Shown here: positions 7,876-17,688 of the stretch, in pieces
Layout: every line of letters begins with the position of its first letter
Position numbering within the stretch: the stretch's first letter is position 1
NCBI RefSeq assembly: GCF_020662345.1
Contig: NZ_VMOA01000017.1
Span: 1 to 64,000, forward strand
DNA length: 64,000 nt
From: Methylobacterium sp. W2
GTDB taxonomy: Bacteria > Pseudomonadota > Alphaproteobacteria > Rhizobiales > Beijerinckiaceae
Reading direction: 5' to 3'
The notes under the pieces: generated by a model
Database searches by the model: none
What the model saw: the letters and a program-made list of their open reading frames with translations, nothing else
Told to the model about the DNA's origin: nothing
Made by a program: the position numbers and the translations under genes

Positions 7876-8623
7876 GCTGGCCGCCGTTGATGTGGAGCTC
7901 GGCGCCGTTCACGTAGGAGGAGGCCTCGGTGCAGAGGAAGTAGATCGCCTTGGCCACCTCGTCGGGCGTGCCGAGGCGCCGCTGCGGGATACCGGCCACG
8001 ATCTTGTCGGTGCCGGGCGAGAGGATCGCCGTATCGATCTCGCCCGGCGAGATCGCATTCACCCGCACCCCGAGGGGGCCGAAATCGCTGGCCATCTCGC
8101 GGGTGAGGCCGGCGAGCGCGGCCTTCGACGTGCCGTAGGCCGCGCCCGCGAAAGGATGCACGCGGGAGCCCGCGATCGAGGTGACGTTGACGATGGAGCC
8201 CTTGGCGCGGGTGAGTTCCTCGCACAGGCCGCGCGCCAGGAGCAGGGGCGCGAAGACGTTGACCTGGAACACCTTGCGCCAATCGCCGAATTCCGTGGCG
8301 ATGGCGCCGAGGCGCTCGCCGTTGGAGCCCTTGGGCGAGATGCCGGCATTGTTGACCAGCGCATGGAGCAGGCCGCCCTCGTCGGCGAGACGGCCGGCGA
8401 CTTCCGCCACGCCGCGCATCGTATCCTCCGGGTCCGAGAGATCGACCTGAAGGTGGTCCTCCGGACCCATCTCCCAGGGGCAGTTCTCGGGAAAGGCATG
8501 GCGGGAACAGGTGATCACCCGCCACCCGGCCGCGGAGAAGCGCTTGACCGTGGCGTGGCCGATTCCGCGGCTTGCGCCCGTCAGCAGCATGACGCGGCGG
8601 CGTTCATTGCTCGATATGGCCAA
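7868..8623 (-). CDS. Short-chain dehydrogenase/reductase
   Basis: The 251-residue protein is a classical SDR, with the nucleotide-binding TGASRGIG at residues 15-22, NNAG, the catalytic Ser in VTSIAGSR, YGTSK with Tyr and Lys, and NAISPGEIDT. The C-terminus ends GAELHINGGQHV. Substrate and cofactor preference are not evident. A TTG start at 8623 is chosen because AAGGA lies eight bases upstream and it gives the usual short lead before the Rossmann motif. Longer frames read into non-conserved sequence. It heads an operon with the exported propeller-like protein and the Nudix hydrolase. Confidence 0.9.
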   Translation of the reverse strand: MAISSNERRRVMLLTGASRGIGHATVKRFSAAGWRVITCSRHAFPENCPWEMGPEDHLQVDLSDPEDTMRGVAEVAGRLADEGGLLHALVNNAGISPKGSNGERLGAIATEFGDWRKVFQVNVFAPLLLARGLCEELTRAKGSIVNVTSIAGSRVHPFAGAAYGTSKAALAGLTREMASDFGPLGVRVNAISPGEIDTAILSPGTDKIVAGIPQRRLGTPDEVAKAIYFLCTEASSYVNGAELHINGGQHV

Positions 8624-9021
8624 GGCCGTTCCTTCAGGGTCCGGGGGCGGTGGACAGCCCAGGTCTAAGCCGCGCCGGCCGGGAAATCCAGGGTCGATCC
8701 CGCGTCGCAGCAAGGCCGGATCTGCGATCGTCGAGAGGGGTCCCGCGATAAGAATGACCGGACGCGCATGCCGGGGCTCGCTGCCCTCACCATGCCGATC
8801 GCCGTCGCTCATCTCGCGGACCGTCACCCGTCGTCGATCGAGGACAAAGACGTCGGGGTCGTGGCTCAGTTCGAGATTTCAGCCCGATCGAGTGCCTGAT
8901 CCCCACCCAGCTCGTCGTTCCACCCATCTTCTCAGGCGCCGGAAAGCAGTCGGATGGCTCTACGGGGCGAACCGACACCAAACCGGTCGTAGAAGTATCG
9001 CCCGCGTCAGATCGAAACGGG
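8624..9021. other. Intergenic stretch, nothing recognised
   Basis: These roughly 400 bases between the SDR start and the LysR stop hold no convincing gene on either strand. Short frames present lack family features, Shine-Dalgarno sites and consistent codon use. The part next to 8623 should hold the SDR operon promoter. Confidence 0.6.
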
Positions 9022-9939
9022 TCAGGCCTCGACCCAACGCACGGCGTCGATCAGGGCACGAAGCGCCGGTGTCGCCTGGTGACTCGGATGGTAGAGGTGG
9101 TAGCCTGGAAAGGGCGTGCACCAGTCCGTGAGAACCTGTACGAGGTCGCCCGCCGCGATGTCGTTGGCCACATCGTCCTCGAGCATGTAGCCGAGTCCAG
9201 CACCGGCCCGCACGGCCGCCCCCGCGAGGACCCCATCGTTGACGGTGAGCTGGCCGCCTACGCGCATCCGCACTTCCTGGCTCATTTGCTGGCCCATGTC
9301 CCGGCCCTTGTGCGTGAACTCCCACGGCAGCAATCCACCCCCGCCGACCAGCCGGTAGTTGACGCAATTGTGCGCCTCCAGGTCGGCCGGTGTCTCTGGC
9401 CGCGGATGGCGCGCGAAGTAGGCGGGAGTGCCGACCACGACCGTGCGCAGGTCCGGCCCCAGGCGCACTGCTACCATGTCACGCTCCACCGTCTCGCCGA
9501 AGCGGATGCCGGCGTCGAACCGTGCCGCGACGATGTCAGTCAGGCGATCGTCGATGACGACCTCGACCGAGACGGCTGGATGATCGAGGAGGAAGCGCGG
9601 CAAGGCCGGGTCGAGCACCCGCCGCGCGGCCGATGAGAAGGTCGTCAGTCGTAGGGCACCGGACGGCGCCCCGCGCCAGTCGGCGAGCGCCGCAAGCCCG
9701 CACTCTATTTCCGCCAGCGCCGGAGCCAGTGAACGCACGAGCCGCTCGCCCGCCGGCGTCGGAGCGACGCTGCGCGTCGTGCGCGCAAGCAGCCGAACCC
9801 CGAGCCGTTCCTCCAGCCCCCGTACGGCGTGGCTCAGCGCCGAAGGCGACAAGCCGAGTTCAGCCGCCGCACGCGTGAAGCTGCAGGTGCGCGCGACCGC
9901 AGCGAAGGCCGCGAGATCATCGAGTGTGCCCCGTCGCAT
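9022..9939 (-). CDS. LysR-family transcriptional regulator
   Basis: The 305-residue protein has a LysR winged helix at about residues 5-64 (LAAFAAVARTCSFTRAAAELGLSPSALSHAV is its core, starting near residue 9) and a LysR substrate-binding domain from about residue 90. It resembles the large CrgA-like group. It is divergent from the aldo/keto reductase across 96 bases, the standard layout of a LysR regulator and its target. In that gap TATCCT (10003-10008) and AGGATA (10023-10028) form inverted half sites overlapping the reductase ribosome-binding site. The inducer is unknown. Confidence 0.93.
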   Translation of the reverse strand: MRRGTLDDLAAFAAVARTCSFTRAAAELGLSPSALSHAVRGLEERLGVRLLARTTRSVAPTPAGERLVRSLAPALAEIECGLAALADWRGAPSGALRLTTFSSAARRVLDPALPRFLLDHPAVSVEVVIDDRLTDIVAARFDAGIRFGETVERDMVAVRLGPDLRTVVVGTPAYFARHPRPETPADLEAHNCVNYRLVGGGGLLPWEFTHKGRDMGQQMSQEVRMRVGGQLTVNDGVLAGAAVRAGAGLGYMLEDDVANDIAAGDLVQVLTDWCTPFPGYHLYHPSHQATPALRALIDAVRWVEA

Positions 9940-10035
9940 TCCTGAGCTCCGCTCATAAACCCCTTCCGATGATTCAGGCTAATCCCCTGCGGACGGCGCC
10001 GCTATCCTGTCTGGTATCAGCAAGGATATGCAACA

Positions 10036-11157
10036 ATGGATCTCACGCATTACAGCACGCTCGGGCGCTCCGGCCTTGCGGTCAGTCCGCTCGCGCTCGG
10101 CACCATGACCTTCGGCACGGCGCGCTGGGGGCTGGACGAGACCGGCAGCAGCGCCGTGTTCGACGCCTATCTGGATCGTGGCGGCAACTTCGTGGACACG
10201 GCCGACGTGTACGCGGGTGGCGAGGGCGAGGCGATGCTCGGGCGCTTCATCAGCGAGCGTGGCCTGCGCGACCGGATCGTCCTCTCGACCAAGTCGGGGT
10301 TCGCCACGGGCAAGGGGCCGCACGCGGGCGGCAACGGTGCCAAGCACGTCCACGCGGCGCTCGAAGGCTCGCTGCGCCGCCTGCGGACCGACTACGTCGA
10401 TCTCTACTGGGTGCACGTGTGGGACGGGATCACGCCGGCCGAGGAGATGCTGGAGACCATGGCCGGTCTCGTGCGGGCTGGGAAGATTCGCTATTGGGGC
10501 ATGTCAAACACCCCTGCTTGGTACGTCGCCAAGGTCGCGACGCTGGCGGCAATGCGTGGCCTGCCAGGGCCGATCGCGCTGCAATACTTCTATGCGCTCG
10601 TACACCGCGAGTTGGAGGACGAGCACATCCCGCTCGCCACCGAGTTCGGCTTAGGCCTGGTGCCGTGGTCGCCGCTTGCCTACGGGCTGCTGAGCGGCAA
10701 GTACGACCGCGAGACGGTGGAGGCGGCGGGTCCGCGTGCGGGCGGCCTGCCGAAGGATGCGGCGCAGTCGGGCGAGACGCGTCCCGCCGACGACAAGCGG
10801 CTCGACGGGGCCAATCCGTTCGGCGACAGCCTGTTCACACCGCGCAACTGGGACATCGTCGAAGGGTTGCGCCGGGTCGCGGAGGCTATCGACCAACCGC
10901 CCGCGCGCGTCGCGCTCGCTTGGGTCGTGGGTCGACCGGGCGTAGCCTCGACCCTGATGGGCGTCAGCCGGGCGGCGCAAGTCACCGACAACATCGCTTC
11001 GCTTGACCTCGTGCTCTCCCCTGAGCATCGCGCTGCGCTCGATGCGGTCAGCGCACCGGCGGAGCCGCGTCTGATCTATGGTCTGTCGCGACCGCCGTTG
11101 CGGCAAGCCGTCGTGTTCGGCGGCGCGCAGGTTCGGACAGCGGGCGAAATGCCCTGA
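10036..11157 (+). CDS. Aldo/keto reductase
   Basis: The 373-residue TIM-barrel oxidoreductase has the complete catalytic tetrad: Asp54 and Tyr59 (FVDTADVY), Lys86 (LSTKSG) and His127 (YWVHVWD). The N-terminal YSTLGRSGLAVSPLALGTMTFG is typical of the YajO/Tas-like, NADPH-using group. The product probably reduces a small aldehyde or ketone. AAGGA lies upstream of the ATG. It stands next to a divergent LysR gene that likely controls it. An insertion with DDKRLDGANPFGDSLFTPRNW around residues 255-275 is normal for this subgroup. Confidence 0.92.
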   Translation: MDLTHYSTLGRSGLAVSPLALGTMTFGTARWGLDETGSSAVFDAYLDRGGNFVDTADVYAGGEGEAMLGRFISERGLRDRIVLSTKSGFATGKGPHAGGNGAKHVHAALEGSLRRLRTDYVDLYWVHVWDGITPAEEMLETMAGLVRAGKIRYWGMSNTPAWYVAKVATLAAMRGLPGPIALQYFYALVHRELEDEHIPLATEFGLGLVPWSPLAYGLLSGKYDRETVEAAGPRAGGLPKDAAQSGETRPADDKRLDGANPFGDSLFTPRNWDIVEGLRRVAEAIDQPPARVALAWVVGRPGVASTLMGVSRAAQVTDNIASLDLVLSPEHRAALDAVSAPAEPRLIYGLSRPPLRQAVVFGGAQVRTAGEMP

Positions 11158-11257
11158 GGAAGGCCATGGCCCGCTCACTCGGTCCGGGGCCTCCATAGCC
11201 GCCAATGCCCCGCCCGGCGGAGGTCCACCTCCTGCCCGGGGGGACCGGCCCATCCCG

Positions 11258-11923
11258 TCACGGATAGAGTCTCGCCCCGCTCCAGCCGCCGCCATCCCGC
11301 GTGAAGCGGACGCGGTCGTGGAGCCGGAACGGCCCGTCCTGCCAGAACTCGATCGAGACCGGGGCGATGCGGAACCCCGTCCAGTTCTCCGGGCGCGGCA
11401 CCGGCTGGTCCTCGTAGCGGGCCGACAGGGCGGCGACCTCCGCTTCCAGGGTGGCGCGGTCGGCCAGCGGCCGCGACTGGCGGCTGGCATGGGCACCGAT
11501 CCGGCTCTCGCGGCGGCGGCTCGCGAAATAGGCATCCGCCTCCTCGATCGACACGTGGCTCACGGGTCCGCGCGCGCGGACCTGCCGGCGCAGGCTCTTC
11601 CAATGCAGGACGAGGGCGGCCTGGGGGTTCTGCGCCAGTTCCTCGCCCTTGGCGGACTCGACATTGGTGTAGAAGACAAAACCGCGCTCATCGGCGCCCT
11701 TCAGCAGCACCATGCGCACGTCGGGCAGGCCGTCGGAGCCGGCCGTGGCCAGCGCCATGGCGTTGGGATCCTCGGGCTCCGCGCGCTCGGCCTCGCCCAT
11801 CCAGGCGGAAAACAAACCCCAGGGATCTGTGGACAGCGTGAAGTCTCCACCGGTCCCGAGGGGGGAGGCGGCGGGTGAGACACTGCCGGACGGGGCCGGC
11901 TCATCGATCCTTAACCGATCCAA
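11258..11923 (-). CDS. pdxH: Pyridoxamine/pyridoxine 5'-phosphate oxidase
   Basis: The 221-residue protein has the PdxH core: [24 protein letters not shown] is split across the start of the FMN domain, then [46 protein letters not shown], and the C-terminal [15 protein letters not shown] with final RLYP. It oxidises PNP or PMP to pyridoxal 5'-phosphate with FMN. A TTG start at 11923 is chosen: AGGA lies eight bases upstream and the length then fits the family. It is divergent from a lipoprotein gene. Confidence 0.94.
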   Translation of the reverse strand: MDRLRIDEPAPSGSVSPAASPLGTGGDFTLSTDPWGLFSAWMGEAERAEPEDPNAMALATAGSDGLPDVRMVLLKGADERGFVFYTNVESAKGEELAQNPQAALVLHWKSLRRQVRARGPVSHVSIEEADAYFASRRRESRIGAHASRQSRPLADRATLEAEVAALSARYEDQPVPRPENWTGFRIAPVSIEFWQDGPFRLHDRVRFTRDGGGWSGARLYP

Positions 11924-12013
11924 GGCGTAATCCTGTGAGTGAGATCCGGGTCGGGGGCACCGACGTGGGACACGATTTGTCGTCGTTCGAGTCACGTCGT
12001 GAGAACAGGTGTA

Positions 12014-12541
12014 ATGCGTCGGAGCGAGAGTAAAGCCCAACCCGCCTTCACCCGTGCCGTCGTCGCACCCCGTCTCGCCCGCGCCCGGTGCGCGGCGGTG
12101 CTGACGTCGGGCGGCGTGGCCCTGGCCCTGTCGCTCGCCGGCTGCGGGATTCCGATCCTCACCTTCCAGAGCGAAGGCAAGGCGGAACCGGACGTGACGG
12201 TCCCGGAGCCTTTGGTCACGGGCAGCATCGACAAGCGCCCCAAGAGCTTCGGCAACGAGATGTCCGACGAGGATTGGCGCCGGGCGCACGCGGCCCTGGC
12301 GGTGGCCCTCGACCCGCAGGGCAACGGCCGTCCGGTGAAATGGGACAACCCGGATTCGACGCTACGCGGATCGATCAGCCCGACGGGCCTGCCCTATGTC
12401 GCCAACGACCTGATCTGCCGGGACTTCCTCGCCTCGGTCATCGCGCCATCGCGCAGTCGTTTCGTGCGCGGCACCGGCTGCAAGCCTTCGGGGGGCGAAT
12501 GGGAATTGACCCGTATCCGCATGGCCAAAGCGAAGGCCTGA
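12014..12541 (+). CDS. RT0821/Lpp0805-type surface lipoprotein
   Basis: The 175-residue protein has a basic N-terminus, a hydrophobic stretch ([18 protein letters not shown]) and a lipobox whose acylated residue would be Cys44. The C-terminal region [21 protein letters not shown], then [13 protein letters not shown], matches the 17-kDa surface-antigen-like RT0821/Lpp0805 family, with two conserved cysteines. It is probably anchored in the outer membrane; the function is unknown. The ATG at 12014 has CAGG a few bases upstream. Confidence 0.8.
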   Translation: MRRSESKAQPAFTRAVVAPRLARARCAAVLTSGGVALALSLAGCGIPILTFQSEGKAEPDVTVPEPLVTGSIDKRPKSFGNEMSDEDWRRAHAALAVALDPQGNGRPVKWDNPDSTLRGSISPTGLPYVANDLICRDFLASVIAPSRSRFVRGTGCKPSGGEWELTRIRMAKAKA

Positions 12542-12722
12542 CGCCAAGATCGTGCTGCCTGTGGGATCGTCCGGCGGAGCGGCGGGTTGACGCGTGGATC
12601 GAACCGTCGAATCCTGGCGGACGACCGTTGCAGAGAAGCAACAGCCATTCCACATAGCGGAAGACTTCGACAGGGGCGGGCATGAGTCCGTCCCCGTGCG
12701 GCACCGAGACCGATAACAGACG

Positions 12723-13670
12723 ATGCGCAATCCCTACGACGTGCTGGGTGTGGCCAAAGGCGCCAGCGAGGCCGACATCAAGAAGGCCTATCGCAAGCTC
12801 GCCAAGGCCTACCACCCCGACACCAACAAGAACGACGCCAAGGCCAAGGACCGTTTCTCGGAGGCCAACAGCGCCTATGAGATCCTTGGCGATGCGGGCA
12901 AGCGCGCCCAGTTCGACCGTGGCGAGATCGATGCCGACGGCAAGCCCCGCGCGCCGTCCGGTTTCGATGGGTTCGGCGGCTTCGGCGGCGGTCCGGGCGG
13001 CGCTCGCTCGGCGGGCTTCGACTTCGAGGGCGCGGCGCGCAACCGGGCGGGTGGCGGCGGGATCGGCGAGGACATCTTCTCGCACCTGTTCGGCGACACG
13101 TTCCGGGGGGGTGCCGGCGCCGGTGCCGGTCCGGGCGCCAGGGGGCCGATGAAGGGCGAGGATCTCGCGGCCGAACTCTCCGTGACCCTCGAGCAGGTAG
13201 CGAGCGAAGAAAAGCTGCGGATCTCGCTCGGCTCCCGCGATGTGGACGTGGTGATCCCCAAGGGCGTGGTGGACGGGCAGACCATCCGCCTGCGCGGCCT
13301 GGGGAATCCCGGCGGCCCGCGCTCCTCGCCGGGCGACGCCCTCCTGACCATCCGCATCCTGCCGCATCCACGCTTCACCCTGGACGGGGCGGACCTGCGC
13401 ACCCCCGTGGACCTTCCCCTCGAGGATGCCATCCTCGGCGGGCCGATCCGGGTGCCGACGCTCACCGGCCCGGTGGAGATGCGCGTTCCGGCCATGACGA
13501 GTTCGGGCCGGACCTTCCGCCTCAAGGGCAAGGGCCTGCCGAAGAAGGACGGCACCCGCGGCGACCTGTTCGCCACCACGGCGATTTCCCTGCCCGCCAG
13601 CGAGGACGAGGCCCTGCTGGCTTATGCCAACGGGCGCCGGGCGGCGCGCGCCGCCTCTGGACAGGCATAG
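12723..13670 (+). CDS. DnaJ-family co-chaperone, CbpA type
   Basis: The 315-residue protein has a J domain (residues 3-68) with the HPD motif at 31-33, a Gly/Phe-rich linker (about 80-140), and a two-part DnaJ C-terminal substrate-binding region. It has no cysteine-rich zinc finger, so it is a type II (CbpA-like) J protein rather than DnaJ itself. It should stimulate DnaK ATPase and deliver clients. The standard dnaK-dnaJ pair is not in the window. The gene stands between the lipoprotein and fabI genes, all on the plus strand. Confidence 0.93.
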   Translation: MRNPYDVLGVAKGASEADIKKAYRKLAKAYHPDTNKNDAKAKDRFSEANSAYEILGDAGKRAQFDRGEIDADGKPRAPSGFDGFGGFGGGPGGARSAGFDFEGAARNRAGGGGIGEDIFSHLFGDTFRGGAGAGAGPGARGPMKGEDLAAELSVTLEQVASEEKLRISLGSRDVDVVIPKGVVDGQTIRLRGLGNPGGPRSSPGDALLTIRILPHPRFTLDGADLRTPVDLPLEDAILGGPIRVPTLTGPVEMRVPAMTSSGRTFRLKGKGLPKKDGTRGDLFATTAISLPASEDEALLAYANGRRAARAASGQA

Positions 13671-13784
13671 GCGCGGACTTCCGTCCCCGGCACACCTCCG
13701 CTAAGGATGCCTCGGCGCGAGCGCTTCCCCCCAGGTCCGGACGGGTCCGCTCCGGCGCGCGACGGCCTCTGGCTCAGGTGACTC

Positions 13785-14630
13785 ATGGCGGATACGAACC
13801 CGGTACACGATCACGTCGGCGGCTTGCTCGCCGGGAAATGCGGTCTGGTGCTCGGTGTCGCCAACAACCGGTCCATCGCCTGGGGCATCGCCAAGAGCGC
13901 CCATGCCCACGGCGCCAAGCTCGCCTTCAGCTACCAGGGTGACGCCCTGAAGAAGCGGGTCGAGCCCCTGGCGCGCGAGCTCGACGCCCATGTGGTGGGC
14001 CATTGCGACGTCACCGACGGCGCCTCCATCGATGCCGTCTTCGCGGAGGCCGGCCGGGTGTTCCCGCAGGGGATCGACTTCGTCGTCCATTGCATCGCCT
14101 TCTCCGACAAGGACGAGCTCACCGGGCGCTACGTCGAGACCTCGGAGGCGAACTTCACCAAGTCGCTGATGATCTCGTGCTACTCGTTCACGGCGGTGGC
14201 CCAGCGCGCCGAGAAGCTGATGCCCAATGGCGGCTCGCTCCTCACCCTCACCTATTACGGCGCCGAGAAATGGATGCCGCATTACAACGTCATGGGCGTC
14301 GCCAAGGCCGCGCTGGAAGCCTCAGTGCGCTACCTCGCCGCCGATCTCGGCCCCTCGAAGATCCGCGTCAACGCGATCTCGGCCGGCCCGATCAAGACGC
14401 TGGCCGCCTCCGGCATCGGCGATTTCCGCTACATCCTCAAGTGGAACGAGTACAACGCGCCCCTGCGGCGCACGGTGACGATCGAGGAGGTCGGCGAGAC
14501 CGCCTCCTACCTCATCTCGGACATGTCGCGCGGCATGACCGGCGAGATCCTCCACGTGGATGCCGGCTACCACGTGGTCGGCATGAAGAACCCGGACGCG
14601 CCGGATCTGAGGCTCGACAGCAAGGAGTGA
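13785..14630 (+). CDS. fabI: Enoyl-[acyl-carrier-protein] reductase (NADH)
   Basis: The 281-residue protein is FabI: GLVLGVANNRSIAWGIAK binds NADH, and the catalytic Tyr167 and Lys174 sit in HYNVMGVAKAALEA with the FabI spacing Tyr-X6-Lys. AGPIKTLAASGI and a C-terminal GEILHVDAGYHVVGM complete the pattern. It reduces trans-2-enoyl-ACP in the last step of each fatty acid elongation cycle. About 11 bases separate it from the following membrane protein gene, so they may share a transcript. No sign of resistance-type change can be judged from sequence alone. Confidence 0.96.
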   Translation: MADTNPVHDHVGGLLAGKCGLVLGVANNRSIAWGIAKSAHAHGAKLAFSYQGDALKKRVEPLARELDAHVVGHCDVTDGASIDAVFAEAGRVFPQGIDFVVHCIAFSDKDELTGRYVETSEANFTKSLMISCYSFTAVAQRAEKLMPNGGSLLTLTYYGAEKWMPHYNVMGVAKAALEASVRYLAADLGPSKIRVNAISAGPIKTLAASGIGDFRYILKWNEYNAPLRRTVTIEEVGETASYLISDMSRGMTGEILHVDAGYHVVGMKNPDAPDLRLDSKE

Positions 14631-14640
14631 GGCGGGCCGC

Positions 14641-15717
14641 GTGCGGGAGCGCTCCGCGCCGGCGGGCCCCGTCCCCATGAAGACCCGCCCCGCCTTCGAT
14701 GACGCGGCCTCCGCCGGGATCATCACCGCCGAACAGGCACGCGCGCTGTCCGCCTTCTATGCCGCGCAGTCGGGGCGGGGCGCGGCTTTCGATCTCACCC
14801 ACGTGCTCTGGTATGCCGGCGCCCTGGTGGTCATCGGCGCCATGGGCCTGTTCTCGACCCTCGCCTTCGGGATGATGGGCGGACCGGCCCTGACCGCCAC
14901 CGCCCTGATCTACGCGGCGGCCTTCGTCGCCGCCGGGCGGCACCTTCGCATCGCGCACGACCTGCCGGTCCCCGGCGGTCTGCTCATCGCCTGCGCCGTG
15001 GCCATGACGCCGCTCGCCGTCTACGGCCTGCAGGAGAGCTGGGGCTGGGGCGAGCAAGGCCGGCCGGGCGCCTATCGCGACGTCTTCACCTGGATCAAGG
15101 GCGGCTGGGTGCCCATGGAAGCGGCGACCCTCCTGGCCTCGGCCATCGCCCTGCGCGCCACGCGCTTCGGCTTCATCACCCTGATCGCGGCGGTGGCCCT
15201 GTGGTTCCTGTCCATGGATATCGGCGTCTGGGCCACGGGCCCGGATCTCGACTGGGAGACCCGCCGGACGATCTCGCTCTGGTTCGGCCTCGGCCTCATC
15301 GCCTTCGCCTGGGCGGTGGATCTGCGCCAGAGGCGGACGGATTACGCGTTCTGGCTCCATCTCGCCGGCCTCCTCACCTTCTGGGGCGCCCTGACGTGGC
15401 AATCCTCCGACAGCGAGATGGCGAAAGCGCTCTATGCCCTGATCAACGTCGCGCTCATCGGCCTCGGCATCTTCCTGTCTCGGCGGATCTACGCGGTGTT
15501 CGGCGCCATCGGCGTAGCACTCTATCTCGGCGATCTGGCGAACCGGGTCTTCAGAGACTCGCTGCTCTTCCCCTTCGCCCTGTCGCTCATCGGTCTCGGC
15601 CTGATCGGCCTCGGCATCCTCTACCAGCGCCATGCCGACGGGATCGGCGGGGCGATGATGCGGTCGCTGCCGGGATCTCTCCGGCGCTGGCGGCCCGACC
15701 ACGCCGACAGGGCATGA
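14641..15717 (+). CDS. Multi-pass membrane protein, DUF2157-like
   Basis: The 358-residue protein starts with a short soluble segment (AASAGIITAEQARALSAFYAAQ, like the N-terminal helix of DUF2157 proteins) and then has about nine or ten hydrophobic spans, such as VLWYAGALVVIGAMGLFSTLA and ALSLIGLGLIGLGILYQ. Function is unknown. The GTG at 14641 follows fabI closely and has GAGG eight bases upstream. An in-frame ATG at 14677 is an alternative start that removes 12 residues. The family assignment is from overall layout, so it is tentative. Confidence 0.78.
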   Translation: MRERSAPAGPVPMKTRPAFDDAASAGIITAEQARALSAFYAAQSGRGAAFDLTHVLWYAGALVVIGAMGLFSTLAFGMMGGPALTATALIYAAAFVAAGRHLRIAHDLPVPGGLLIACAVAMTPLAVYGLQESWGWGEQGRPGAYRDVFTWIKGGWVPMEAATLLASAIALRATRFGFITLIAAVALWFLSMDIGVWATGPDLDWETRRTISLWFGLGLIAFAWAVDLRQRRTDYAFWLHLAGLLTFWGALTWQSSDSEMAKALYALINVALIGLGIFLSRRIYAVFGAIGVALYLGDLANRVFRDSLLFPFALSLIGLGLIGLGILYQRHADGIGGAMMRSLPGSLRRWRPDHADRA

Positions 15718-15740
15718 GCGCCCCGGCTTGAGAGCCCCCG

Positions 15741-16895
15741 TCAAGCGTCGTCGGCCTCCGCGAACTCTCCCGACAGCTTGAGCCCGTCGATCCAGGTCGC
15801 CCCGTCCCGCTTGACCACCCGGCGGGGCGATACGCCGCCGTGATCCGCAATCGCGTCGGCCAACCGCTCCGAATGGGTCACCAGCCAGACCTGGCTTCGT
15901 CGCGAAGCCTTGACGATCATCCGCGCCAGGGGATCGAGCAGGTCCGGGTGGAGGCTCGTCTCCGGCTCGTTGAGGGCGATGAAGGGCGGAAGCCGGTAGG
16001 CGAGGAGGGCTCCGGCGAGGGCGAGATAGCGCAGTGTCCCGTCCGACAGTTCGGCGGCCTCGAACACGCGCTTGGGATAGTCGGGAAAGATCATCCCGAA
16101 GCTCGCCTCGCGGCCGGGCGACGGGATGACGAGGCGCGCGCCGGGAAAGGCATCGGCCACCGCCGCGTCGAGATCGACGGTGTCCTGGCGGATGTGCCGG
16201 AGGGTGGCGAACACGGCGGCGAGATCCGATCCGTCCGACGACAGGGTCGGGGTGGTGACGGCCAGGCAGGGCCGGCGGAGAGCCGAGGCCGCGTCGGTGC
16301 GGAAATCGTGATGGAAGCGCCAATCCAGCAGCGCGCGCCGGACGAGATGCAGTTCCGGAAACGCCACCGCGTCCTGAAGTGCCGCGAGGGCGGTTTCGGT
16401 GGCGAGCAGGCTCATGCCGAAGGCGCGCTTGCGGCCGTCGTCGCCGCGCACGAACCCGGAAGGCCCGTCGCGCTCGAGCATGATCGCCGGCCGCCGGCCC
16501 GACAGGACGGTGAGCCGTTCCTGCTTGATCTGCGGCTCAAGCAGGAAGGCGGCCCCACTGGGGCCCAGCTCAGACCGGGGGACCAGGCCGACCTCGATCT
16601 CGTATCCGTAGGCGACGGAAGCGGCCTCGCCGCCGAGTTCGACCGACCATCCCACCCGCACCGGCCCCTTGCCGCTGCGTGGTCCGGCCCAGATCACCGA
16701 GTCCATCCCGCCTTCCGCCGCGAGATCACGCACCAGCGTGCCGGCGGCGGCCGCCTGCAGGCGTTCGAGCGCCCGGTAGAGGTTGGTCTTGCCGACGCCG
16801 TTGCCGCCGATGAATACGGAGAGAGCATCCACCGGGAAGCCGATACGCCTGAGGGAGCGATACCCGGTGGAGGAGATGTTACGGACGGTGAGCAT
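15741..16895 (-). CDS. AAA-family ATPase, RecF/OLD-like
   Basis: The 384-residue protein has a Walker A motif GGNGVGKT at residues 30-37, the ABC-like AELSDGTLRYLAL signature and a Walker B FIALNEPETSLHPDLL, then VWLVTHSERLADAI. This layout matches predicted ATP-binding proteins of the AAA_21 group related to SMC/RecF ATPases. No nuclease (TOPRIM) domain is visible, and no partner gene lies next to it, so it does not look like a two-gene defence system. The ATG at 16895 is preferred because GAAGG lies eight bases upstream and the conserved LTVRNISSTGYRSL strand starts there. Confidence 0.85.
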   Translation of the reverse strand: MLTVRNISSTGYRSLRRIGFPVDALSVFIGGNGVGKTNLYRALERLQAAAAGTLVRDLAAEGGMDSVIWAGPRSGKGPVRVGWSVELGGEAASVAYGYEIEVGLVPRSELGPSGAAFLLEPQIKQERLTVLSGRRPAIMLERDGPSGFVRGDDGRKRAFGMSLLATETALAALQDAVAFPELHLVRRALLDWRFHHDFRTDAASALRRPCLAVTTPTLSSDGSDLAAVFATLRHIRQDTVDLDAAVADAFPGARLVIPSPGREASFGMIFPDYPKRVFEAAELSDGTLRYLALAGALLAYRLPPFIALNEPETSLHPDLLDPLARMIVKASRRSQVWLVTHSERLADAIADHGGVSPRRVVKRDGATWIDGLKLSGEFAEADDA

Positions 16896-16967
16896 GGGGC
16901 CGCCTTCGCCGAAGATGCGGAGCCAGTCGAAACGCATGCGGCCATCGCGAGCAAGCGCTCAGGACGG

Positions 16968-17666
16968 TCAGGCGGGGCTCGCGTCCCCCTGCAGCCGGGG
17001 TTTCCAATCCTCCACCTGCCCCTTCTCGAGGCGTCGTGCGGCCAGGGTTCGCCAGGACGTCGACAGGGACGGCAGGGCGGCGATCTCCGCCAGCGCCGCC
17101 CGATCGAGCCGGTCGACATAGAAGACCCGCAGCAGCCGCGACAGCGGCCAGTCCGGGTGCGCCCGTTCCACCAGCGCGAGATCGTCTCCCGCCCCGACCG
17201 TGCCGGTCTCGATGATGCGGTAATACCAGCCGGTCCGCCCGGTCTTCTGTACGCGCACGGCCATGTCGGACACGCCGAACCGGGCGTTCAACTTCCAGCA
17301 CGGCTGACGGGCCTGGCTCACCTGGAGCAGGGCGGTACCGGCGCGCCAGAGATCACCGACGCAGATGTCGGCCTCGGTGAGGCCGCAGGTCGAGAGGTTC
17401 TCGCCGAAAGCACCCGGCCGCTCCACCAGTGCCGGCGCTCCGGGAAGGTCGGCTCGCCAGGCCGGAGCGTGATCGAGCGGATAATGATGGACGGCCTTCT
17501 CCGGCCCGCCATGGTGACGACGGTCCGCCTGCTCGTCGCCGTCCAGCCCCTCGAACCCGATCCGCACAGGGCCGGACGAGGCCGACTTATCGATGCCGCT
17601 GGGCTTGCCGGTCGGCCCGAGGGGCGCGACCCGCCCCATCAATACGGCATCGATCGTCACACGCAT
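16968..17666 (-). CDS. MOSC-domain protein, YiiM-like
   Basis: The 232-residue protein has the MOSC pattern of YiiM. It shows DGDEQADRRHHGGPEKAVHHY at about residues 42-62, GENLSTCGLTEADICVGD, and the conserved sulfur-carrying Cys123 in SQARQPCWKLNARFG. A C-terminal helical 3-alpha region follows. Such proteins use molybdenum cofactor to reduce N-hydroxylated compounds or handle sulfur. It is divergent from the XRE-cupin regulator gene, with a long inverted repeat between their starts, so its expression may depend on that regulator. Confidence 0.9.
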   Translation of the reverse strand: MRVTIDAVLMGRVAPLGPTGKPSGIDKSASSGPVRIGFEGLDGDEQADRRHHGGPEKAVHHYPLDHAPAWRADLPGAPALVERPGAFGENLSTCGLTEADICVGDLWRAGTALLQVSQARQPCWKLNARFGVSDMAVRVQKTGRTGWYYRIIETGTVGAGDDLALVERAHPDWPLSRLLRVFYVDRLDRAALAEIAALPSLSTSWRTLAARRLEKGQVEDWKPRLQGDASPA

Positions 17667-17688
17667 GGTCGGCCCCCACCGTCTTCAC

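Noticed and set aside
8787..8981. A 64-codon minus-strand frame between the SDR and LysR genes
   Set aside because: No ribosome-binding site, no recognisable family and no supporting context.
15741..16895. The AAA ATPase as part of a defence system
   Set aside because: No nuclease, helicase or reverse-transcriptase partner adjoins; the flanks are a membrane protein and a MOSC gene, and there is no sign of an island.
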